Source of the DNA: Morella rubra
Lineage: Eukaryota > Streptophyta > Magnoliopsida > Fagales > Myricaceae
DNA: 64,000 nt
Direction: 5' to 3'
NCBI GenBank assembly: GCA_003952965.2
Contig: CM025855.1
Span: 35,025,370-35,089,369, forward strand
A program made the position numbers and the translations under genes. The notes under the pieces are model-generated. The model was given only the letters and a program-made list of their open reading frames with translations, made no database searches and was not told where the DNA came from. The stretch's first letter is position 1; each line of letters starts with the position of its first letter. This document shows positions 56,501-64,000 of this stretch, piece by piece.

Positions 56501-59500
56501 CCTAGTTGACTTGCTTCTTTAATTCATGTTTCTGACCAGATGAATATTTTGCCAAAAGCTCATGCTTAAATGACCCATTTTCTCCACAAGAACGGAATGA
56601 AGGATGAGGTCATTGGTTCAAGATAGTGTGTAACTTACCAAAAACAGAAATGACAATAGTTCTTTAGCTCTCTGCAATTTGCCCATATATTTAGGTGGGT
56701 TAGCTATTGACTTTGGGTAAACCGCAATTCTTCAATGTATTCACCATACTATGATGTTGAGGGAGAATGTCCAATGTAGGAAAGTAGCACTGTTTAAAGC
56801 TGACTCTCCTTTCTGTGCAGAGATCAAAAATGAACTACCGTGCATGGAATCACCGTTGCTGGCTTGTTTCCTACATGACAAGAGAACATGTAAATAAAGT
56901 CACTTCTTGGGTCATACAGATGGAATTTTTTCACCTTACATTCCTTTTCTTTTTCTTCGTGATAAGTTTCCTGTGGTACAATTATCCTAGAAAGGGTAAA
57001 TGTCAGTTCCCTTATACTGTTCTGATGAATGATATGGATCTTTCTGCGTTTAGGTGCTAAATGAGTTAAAGACGTCCAGAAAGTGGGCAGGGTTGCACAT
57101 TGCTGATAATTGCTGCTTCCATTATCGCAGAGTGAGTTTTCTTTTATGCATTTGAACCCCCTAACCCGGGTGCAAAACCCCCCAGAAAAAAAAAAGAAAA
57201 AAAGAAGTTAATTACAATTTCCCCAGGGATTCGCTTTCCAGCAACTTTTTTTTTTCCTGGGGCCTTAATCATGTGATGGGGCTTTTTTCTCCATTCTCCT
57301 CCCCGTAGGTCAATCCATTTGTGTTAGTTTCTTAGTTTCTTAGGTTCTGGTAAGGTGGTTTGATGTCTTTCTCTCATAGATTCTGTGTCGAAGCTAAGGA
57401 GTTTCAGGTTACAGTTTTAGGCAATGGTGTTGTGAAACTGTCGGAATGGAGTCGGAAGGCTTTGAGTTCTATCTTCCTTGGGAGGTTTGGCACTGTTTGG
57501 ATGGTGAATATGGCCAGTAGACTGCTGGGAGATATGTTGCCATAGCGGAGTTTAATGAAGCTTCTCGGGCTTTTATGGCGCAAAGATGTAGTAACAAGGC
57601 TGGGAGATATGTTGCCATAGCGGAGTTTGGAGGGGGACGCAGAAAAGGGGTGGTGATGATACTGGAAGGCAACGGGGGGTCTGGCTGGAAGGTTTTGGCC
57701 GATGTGTTTCAAGAGGTGGTGTCTCACTTTGGTCAACTCAAAAGTGGCAGAGGAGGCTTTTCTGATTCTAGGGTCTGAAAGGAGGTCTCCTTCGCTGAGG
57801 CTGCAAAGAGAGGGTCGATGGGGGAAAGCTCTGGAGGTAGGGTTTGGCCGTGAAGGGAATTGGCGAGGCTGGAGGTGGCGTGGAGAAGAAGGAAATGTTG
57901 CATGCTTCTGTGCAGGCGCCTCTGGCGAGTGACGCTTCTTTTTCCAAGGAGCTGTCAATTAATGCAAAGTCGATTGAAGGAAAAGTGGTTGACTTGACTT
58001 TCTGGAGAACTAGACTAATGGGGATATGAGAAGAAATCGATGCATTATTAGTTCTTTTGGGGCTGGATGTTGGGCCGGGTGTAGCATCTTCAGACCCAGT
58101 TGTTAAGTCTGCTTGGGTTTGGAAGGAGAAAGTTCCCACGCAGGATCTGGTGAAAGATGATGGGCTGGGCCCTGTTCCTACAGACTTGGTGGAAGTATTG
58201 GGCCAGCCAAAATACCTTCTCCATGCGCAGGATCTAAGTGAGGGGGGAGGGCAGGCTTACTCGAGGCCCGTTGTTGGGGCAGTGAATGTCGACCTCTCAG
58301 ATTCCCCGGGAAGGTGCTTGGGAGCTGACCATCCCTCCTTGCCGGTGGTTGCTATGACTCCGACGACTTTATCTGGGGTGGTGGGGAAGGGTTCCGGCAA
58401 CTCACCGACGCCAGAGATAGCAGTTGACTTTGGAGCTATTTTGACCCGTCTCTCTTCTGGCTTGCTGGAGATGCCTGGTAAATGTTTTTCGGAGATAGAT
58501 GAGGTCGATCTTTCTGTTAGGAAGCTCCAATGTGGGCTTTTGTCGGGGGAGGTCTCCTTTGTGCTCGATGGGGCCATTTCTCGTCGTGTGGAAGAGAGCT
58601 GTGTTGCCGAGAGGGATCGGGCAGCGTTGGATTTTTCTCCTGGGGCCCTTTTAGGTGGTCTGGAGGTGGGGGAGTTTCTCAGGGGTTGTCTAAGAGTCTG
58701 GTTTGTGTTGAGAGCTCACTCAGATCAGATTTGATGTCAAATTCTCTAGAGTTGGAGGATGGAGAGTTTCTGGGCGATGATGAGAGGAAATTGGTGAATG
58801 CGACCCCCTGGCAGTTTGCTTCCCTAGTGATGATTTGATGGGGAAATCTCAGGAGTTTGGTGTTTCAAATTGGGTCTTAGAGATGGTTTCTTCCGTTAGA
58901 CATTTGGTTAGGGTGTCGTGTGAGGGTCATGAGGAAGAGTTGGGGGCGCTCTTTGTTGCGTTGGAAAGAGACAGGGTGCAGAGCAGTTCAAAAAAGTCTA
59001 GAAAATCAGGGGGAAAGTTGATAAGAGAGCTGAAGGGTTTGAATTCTTCGGTTAACTATGAAGGGTCTTCTTCAATTGCTAGAAAGAGTAAGAACAAAGG
59101 GCAGGCAGTGTTTGTGATTAAATGATGCCAAGAATCTTGAGTTGGAATGTTAGGAGGTTGAATGATAATGCGAAGTGTAGTAGGGTGGGGAATCTTTTGA
59201 GGGGTTGGAGACCGGATGTTGTTTGTCTTCAAGAAACCAAAGTGGCTGAGGTTTCTAGGGCTTTGGTTAGGCGTTTGTGGGGAAGGGCTCATGTTTGTTG
59301 GCTTAGTTTGGTGGCGGTTGGCGCCTTGGGGGGTCTTTTATTAATATGGGATAATAGGGTGCTGGAGAAGGTGGATTATTGCCTTGGTGAGTTTTCGGTT
59401 TCGGTGATCTTTAAAAATGTCGAGGATGGTTATTAATGGATGTTTTCGGGTGTTTATGGTCCTAATGAAGATAGGGATAGGAGTTTGCTATGGGATGAGT

Positions 59501-62500
59501 TGGCTGAGGTTTTTGTTTGGTGGGATCTACCGTGGTGTATTGGGGGTGATTTCAATGTTACCCGGTTTCCTAGTGAGCGCTCGGGTGGCGGTGGGGTTGG
59601 GAGAGCGATGGTGGAGTTCTCTGATTTTGTTGTGGCGTTGGGTCTTGTGGACATTCCTCTATTGGGTGGTGTTTTTACGTGGTCTAACAATAGGGCCTCC
59701 GAGTCGTGGTCTAGGATTGACCGCTTTCTCTTTAGCTCATCTTGAGAATCCTTGTTCCCGAAGGTGATTCAGAAAAGGCTGCCCCGCCTTCTATCGGATC
59801 ATTTCCCTATTCTTTTGGAGAGGGGCAGTTTGGGGGGTGGGAAAAGACCGTTTCGTTTCAAGAACATGTGGCTGAAAGTGGATGGGTTTGTGGATAAGGT
59901 TAGGGAGTGGTGGGGTTCGTATTCTTTTGCGGGGTCTCCTAGTTTTGTGTTGGATGCAAAGTTGAAGGCTTTGAAAAGAGATCTGAAAGTGTGGAACCAG
60001 GAGGTTTTCGGTGATATTAGCTTCAAGAAGTCCTCTTTGTTGAATGAGTTGTCTTCGCTTGGCTCGTTGGCTGAAAGGGGGCTTTTGGAGGAGGAGGGGA
60101 AAGCTAGGAAGCTTCATGTGTTGGAGGAGTTGGATCGTCTGATTGATATGGAGGTGTGTTGGAGACAGAAGTCAAGATCTTTGTGGCTTAAGGAGGGTGA
60201 TAGAAGCACCAAGTTCTTCCATCGCATGGCCAACTCGAATAGGAGGAATAATTCCAATAATTGTTTGGAGGTGGATGGGGTTGTTGTGGAGGATCTGGTG
60301 GCGGTGTCCGATAAGATTGTGAATTATTACTGTTCCTTGTACAAAGAACCTCACACTTGGAGGCCGTCATTGGAGGGCTTAGAGTTTGATTCTATCTCGG
60401 GGGAGGAAGCTAGCTAGATTGATCGCCCTTTTGATGAGGACAAGGTGTCTGCAGTGGTGCATTGCCTTAATGGGGATAAAGCCCCGGGCCTGGATGGATT
60501 CTCTTTTGCCTTCTTTCAGTCTTGCTGGGAGGTGATTAAGAGGGATGTTTTGGCTTCTTTTAATGAATTTGCCCAAAGGGGGAAATTTGTCAAGAGTTTG
60601 AATGCTTCCTTCATTGTCCTTATTCCCAAGAAGGTTGGCGCAGTCGAGCTTAAGGATTTTCGTCCTATCAGTTTAATGGGTGGGGTCTATAAGATTTTGG
60701 CTAAGGTGTTGGCCAACAAATTGAAGGTGGTGTTGAATAAAATCATTTCACCCTCTCAGAGTGCCTTTGTTAGAGGTAGGCAAATTTTGGATTCGGTGTT
60801 GATTGCAAATAAGTGCATTGATTCTAGGTTGAGATCGCGGGTGCTCGGTTTGATTTGTAAGCTGGATATTCAAAAGGCTTACGACCATGTGAATTGGGAT
60901 TTCTTGTTGTATATGTTGAGGAGGTGTGGGTTTGGAGAGAGGTGGTGTAGTTGGATTGCTTTTTGTATTTCGACGGTTAAGTTTTCGGTTCTGGTGAACA
61001 GTTCTCCTCATGGATTTTTTTGGTAGTTCTCGCAGGTTGCGCCAAGGTGACCCTCTTTCACCTCTTTTATTTGTTATTGTTATAAAGGTTTTTAGCACGA
61101 TGATTAATGAGTTGGTGGTGCGAGATGCCTTGGTGGGTGTTGATGTGGGAGGTGGTAGGGGTAATGGGGTGTGTATTTCTCACTTGTTGTTTGCTGACGA
61201 TACACTCATCCTGTGTGGGGCTGAGGAGAGCTAAGTCCGTCACCTTAGATGCTTGTTGCTTTGCTTTGAGGCGGTGTCGGGCTTGAAGATCAACCTTTCC
61301 AAGTCTGTTGTTATTCCTATAGGTATTATGGACAATGTTCAGCGACTGGCTGACATTATGGAATGCAAAGTTTCTTCCCTTCCAATGACTTACCTTGGGC
61401 TCCCCCTTAAGGCGAGATACAAGAGTCCACGCATATGGGATGGCATTATTGAGCGGGTTGATAGGAGATTGGCTAGTTGGAAGCGTTTTTACCTTTTGAA
61501 GGGGGGCAGAATTACTCTTATCAAGTCCATGCTTTCTAGCCTTCCTACTTATTTCATGTCTCTTTTTCCTATCCCCATGGTGGTGGCTAACAGATTGGAA
61601 AAGCTCCAAAGAGACTTTTTGTGGGGTAGTGGGGGAGAGGGACATAAGTTTCATCTTATCAGGTGGTATAAGGTGTGTTCTCCTTTTAGAGTTGGTGGGT
61701 TGGGTCTACGGCGTTTTGCCTTTGCTCAATAAGGCCTTACTTGGGAAGTCGTTGTGGCGGTTCGCTACGGACACCAATATTTTATGGAGGAATGTCATTT
61801 TGGAGAAGTATGGTTGCGAGGTGGGGGATAGAGGACTCCGATGGTTAATGGTTCTTATGGGGTGAGCTTGTGGAAGCATATTCGTAGTGGGTGGACATTC
61901 TTCTATGAGAGGATCTTTTTTGTGGTAGGGTGTGGGCTTCGAGTCTGTTTTTGGCATGATCATTGGTGTGGAGAGAGCATTCTAAGGTTAGCTTTCCCTC
62001 TCCTATTCTCCTTGGCTCAGAATTAGGATGCGTTGGTGGCGAATTATTTGGAGGATAGGTCAGGAACCGGTTTGGAATGTTCAGTTTTCTAGAACCGCCA
62101 ATGATTGGGAGTTGGTTGACTTTGCGGCCTTTTACTCTTTGCTGTATGGGCAGGTTGTTAGGCGAGGGGCGGTTGATAAGCTGCGGTGGCGGGATTCCTA
62201 GATCGGTTCCTTTTCAGTCACGTCTATGTATAGACTTTTTTCGAGAGATACTGATTTGGGTTTCCCTTGGCGTCAGTATTAGAAGACTTTGGCTCCCTCT
62301 AGAGTTTCTTTTTTGGCTTGGGAGGCTGCTCATGGGAGAGGATTGACTATCGACAACTTAAAGAGGAGGGGCTTTTACTTGACTGATTGGTGTTTCTTGT
62401 GTAAAAGCGAGGGGGAGTCTGTGGATCATCTTTTCCTACATTGCTCAGTGGCTAGAGGGTTGTGGGCGTATTTGTTTTGCATTATGAACCTTTCTTGGGT

Positions 62501-64000
62501 AATGCCAGGGAGGGTGATTGAGGTGTTAAGGGGCTGAAAGAAGAAGTTCAACAACCCCATTGCTTTGGCAGTGTGGAGAATGATTCCTCTTGCTGTTTGG
62601 TGGATCTTGTGGAGGGAGAGGAACAACAGATGCCTCGAAAATTCTGAGCGGTCTTTGGATTGTTTAAGGGGTCTTGTTTGCAATTGCTTTTTCTTTGGAT
62701 CAATGTGATGTTGGGTTATCCTTTTTCGGCTTTTCTGGATTTTCTTAGCTTTCTTGCATGCTTATGTTTGGGGTTTTCAGTATAGTCTTTTGTACTGTTG
62801 CCTCTGTTGCTTTGTATCTTTGTTTTTCCTTTTTAATAAGATTGGCTGACTTATCAAAAAAAAAAATTACAATTTCCCCGCTCAAACTAGCACCCGATTC
62901 TCAAATATCTCTCACAAACTTTAACTCGTTACAACTCACTCCTATAAACTATACTTTTCATTACGATTTCATCCCTCAATCGACTGGAGTCATTATGTTG
63001 AACGTTTCTATCCCACGTAACAGACACTTGATCTTCTCCTAATGTGAAAAGACAATTTCACCCTCGTTTAAGTCCTCCTAAAGGAAAGAGGTAACATGCC
63101 TATGCTTTCAGCAACTGGACTTATAATCATCTTTTGATAGTTTTGCAACTCTCTTCAAATCATGAAATAATATAAAGGCAAGGCTTGGAAACAACTCAAA
63201 CCCAAGGGGGGGGGGGGGGGGCAGGGAAGAGAAAGTGCTTAATGTGCTTTAATTATCTTGTTTCGGAGTGGGGCACCTACAATTTCTACTTGATTGTTTT
63301 AATGCGCAAGAGATTTCTATACTTCTGACAATGTGAATGCTACTGCTTGGCAGCGGCTAATGGTCAGGATTTTGAAAGAGTCATGTAAACAAGAAAATTC
63401 ATTTTCTGATCTTGCTGTCGAAATTTATGAACTATGGAAGGTAAAAATCTCTTATCATTTCTATGCAGTCATCACTAAAAACATGTGGTAATTCTCCATA
63501 AACAAGTTTGCTCCTTATGTTCATGTCTTGTCTCAGTTTGTGTTATTATATGCTCATGTCTTGGAAGATATCGCTATCAGTTTATAAAGTAGTTACACAT
63601 TATTTTGAGTTGTTTCTCTTTCTCCACGTGTCAATTAAAAACAGGTGTCTTATATCTCTTCTTTAAATTCAACTTAGTAGTTGTTCCTGGATGATCTTGG
63701 AACTCTTTGCTAACTTGGATCTCTTACCTTTACTTCAAGAAAGTTGTCTCTCTTTCACACAACCCCTACCCAACACACCTCTCCCTTAAAAAAAAAAAAA
63801 CACTTGTAGAAGTGAAAGTTGTCAACAATTAATCGTAGATGGAATTCGTCTTGGAAAAAGGAGATGATAACAATACAAGATTAAAGGATCTCATCAAGCT
63901 CCTGTTAGTGGGCTTTTCATTCATAGATACAGATTCTGCCATCAGTTTATCAGAGCAAATGGAGTGCTTTTGGTGGAAAAAGAAAAAGCAGAAAAGTAAA
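50575..64000 (+). CDS. Protein prenyltransferase alpha-subunit repeat protein, PTAR1-like (3' end outside)
   Basis: Exons: 50575-50624, 50741-51046, 52560-52670, 53310-53400, 56821-56889, 57054-57131, 63354-63440, then beyond the window. All introns are GT/AG and phases agree; the visible part encodes 264 residues. It begins [20 protein letters not shown]-type repeats are visible as [12 protein letters not shown] (about residues 145-160) and [16 protein letters not shown] (about 190-205), with CCFHYRRRLMVRIL further on. These Trp-containing helical repeats form the alpha subunit of protein prenyltransferases; PTAR1 proteins are a separate branch, and the human one pairs with a RabGGTase beta subunit. 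The plant role is not established from sequence. Introns hold a MULE MITE, a foldback repeat, a solo LTR and a 5.6-kb LINE, all leaving splice sites intact. Confidence 0.92.
51047..52559. other. Intron 2 of the PTAR1-like gene
   Basis: AT-rich sequence with one clear insertion, the Mutator-type MITE at 52093-52490. The rest is unremarkable. Confidence 0.7.
52093..52490. mobile_element. Mutator-type MITE (398 bp)
   Basis: Perfect 9-bp target duplication TTGAAGAAA at 52084-52092 and 52491-52499. Ends are inverted repeats: AGGGAAAATACACTTTTCAC at the left against GGGGAAAATACACTTTTCAC read inward from the right, continuing through CCTAAACTACC-like sequence. A 9-bp duplication with long inverted ends is the Mutator signature. 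The interior repeats AACTACCAATTTT and GGTAGTTT units. Confidence 0.92.
52813..53143. mobile_element. Foldback MITE (about 330 bp)
   Basis: Near-complete palindrome in intron 3. The left end AAAATTACTCAAATGGTCCT pairs with AGGACCATTTAAGTAATTT at the right, and both arms carry GTTACAAATTGGTCC. The centre holds GTTAGCGTGTTCTGTCAGGA paired with TCCTGACGGAACACGCTAAC, with about 40 bp of loop. Flanks are T-rich, so the target duplication cannot be set. The GGTCC-rich ends resemble those of the Pack-MULE at 21921, suggesting a Mutator relative. Confidence 0.85.
53401..56820. other. Intron 4 of the PTAR1-like gene (3.4 kb)
   Basis: Contains the solo LTR at 53595-54815. About 55740-56340 has the look of a strongly decayed LINE 3' region (no open frames, a TTCATTCTAATAGAACTTAC-like tail near 56308), but this is weak. 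The rest is AT-rich. Confidence 0.5.
53595..54815. mobile_element. Solo LTR (1221 bp)
   Basis: Starts TGTAACATCCC and ends TTTTTACA, with perfect 5-bp flanking repeats AATTA (53590-53594 and 54816-54820). No internal retrotransposon region is present. This is the product of recombination between the two LTRs of one element. It is unrelated to the 549-bp LTR family in this window. Orientation is not determined beyond the symmetric TG/CA ends. Confidence 0.88.
57360..59125 (+). pseudogene. LINE ORF1 region (broken)
   Basis: Open pieces encode [40 protein letters not shown] and, after a 76-bp duplication, [20 protein letters not shown] then EVVSHF, resembling the N-terminal domain of plant LINE ORF1 (DUF4283-like RNA-binding fold). 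The Gly/Ser/Pro-rich middle (58057-58734) is disordered. The duplication repeats CTGGGAGATATGTTGCCATA at 57524 and 57600. Confidence 0.6.
59122..59850 (+). pseudogene. LINE apurinic endonuclease domain
   Basis: Starts at ATG 59122 with [17 protein letters not shown], an intact SWNVR motif, then [20 protein letters not shown] (catalytic Glu), [19 protein letters not shown] and SWSRIDRFL, ending [10 protein letters not shown] with the conserved Ser-Asp-His. A TAA at about 59434 and a nearby frame change split it. The Asn, Glu, Asp and His residues needed for nicking all appear to be present. Confidence 0.88.
59850..61735 (+). pseudogene. LINE reverse transcriptase domain
   Basis: 59752-60417 is the linker ([32 protein letters not shown]). 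After TAG 60415, 60445-61026 encodes [44 protein letters not shown] and [18 protein letters not shown] with the first catalytic Asp. A frameshift near 61015 leads to [14 protein letters not shown] and [11 protein letters not shown] (61180-61212) with the catalytic Asp-Asp. A stop at 61232 precedes 61253-61732 ([40 protein letters not shown]). Confidence 0.92.
62289..62760 (+). pseudogene. LINE zinc-finger RVT domain and C-terminal tail
   Basis: Encodes [20 protein letters not shown] and [20 protein letters not shown] (Cys-Cys-His-Cys), then, after TGA 62535, pieces of the tail ([20 protein letters not shown]). The 3' end AATAAGATTGGCTGACTTAT plus poly(A) follows. This tail is the segment repeated in the truncated LINE copies elsewhere in the window. 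Confidence 0.88.
63441..64000. other. Start of intron 7 of the PTAR1-like gene
   Basis: Begins with GTAAAA after the exon ending ELWK. AT-rich to the end of the window; I found no further exon that continues the protein. Confidence 0.6.

Larger units (their letters stand above)
57225..62864 (+). mobile_element. Full-length, relatively young L1 LINE in intron 6
   Basis: Bounded by direct repeats AATTACAATTTCCCC at 57210-57224 and 62865-62879 (the first A may belong to the tail). It carries ORF1 pieces, endonuclease, RT, zinc-finger RVT domain and poly(A), 5.64 kb in all, in the sense orientation of the host gene. ORF2 is broken by only a few lesions: stops at about 59434, 59743, 60415 and 61232, and frameshifts near 59420, 61015 and 61730. 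The protein matches the LINE in the palindrome arms motif for motif but is better preserved. Confidence 0.95.
57132..63353. other. Intron 6 of the PTAR1-like gene (6.2 kb)
   Basis: 90 percent of it is one LINE (57225-62864). Outside the LINE there is a polypurine stretch (57183-57205) and a G run (63208-63221) but no other feature. Confidence 0.85.

Noticed and set aside
58257-58577. 106-codon minus-strand frame
   Set aside because: Antisense shadow of LINE ORF1.
63208-63221. G run as a quadruplex or regulatory signal
   Set aside because: A single homopolymer in an intron, likely length-variable, with no supporting structure.

Overview
The window is nuclear DNA of a flowering plant, most likely a woody eudicot. 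The signs are genes split by many AT-rich introns, plant L1-type LINEs, Ty3/gypsy elements with an initiator-Met-tRNA primer site, and hAT, Mutator-like and TRIM elements. The species cannot be fixed from sequence alone. Bacterial-style features (operons, RBS, CRISPR) are not expected and none was seen.

Layout. (1) 1-21610 is one giant inverted repeat: two arms of about 10.6 kb around a 381-bp spacer (10606-10986), symmetric about position 10796. Each arm carries the same nested pair, a decayed Ty3/gypsy element split by a decayed 5.6-kb L1 LINE. The arms are almost identical from 1980 to 10605, but the outer left arm (1-920 and 1755-1970) differs by many scattered 1-bp indels. (2) 20860-24020 completes the right-arm Ty3 element: an inserted low-complexity segment, a Pack-MULE (about 21921-23233) carrying an exon-intron-exon piece of methionine S-methyltransferase, then the Ty3 C-terminus and a 549-bp 3' LTR. 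(3) 24574-31778 is a second, complete but inactive Ty3/gypsy element on the minus strand, with two LTRs and a near-perfect 5-bp target duplication; a 1527-bp hAT-like element with a perfect 8-bp duplication sits inside its polyprotein. (4) 33223-48960, minus strand, is an intact 12-exon gene for a PP2A B''-type regulatory subunit (539 residues by my splicing). (5) 50575 to the window end, plus strand, is a gene for a protein prenyltransferase alpha-subunit repeat protein (PTAR1-like); seven exons (264 residues) lie in the window and the 3' end is outside.

The two real genes are divergent, with start codons 1.6 kb apart, and have taken up many insertions in introns only: LINE copies from about 50 bp to 5.6 kb, a TRIM, a solo LTR and two Mutator-type or foldback MITEs. 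Reading frames and splice sites of both genes look undamaged. All transposon ORFs are broken by stops or frameshifts, although the LINE in intron 6 of the PTAR1-like gene is comparatively young.
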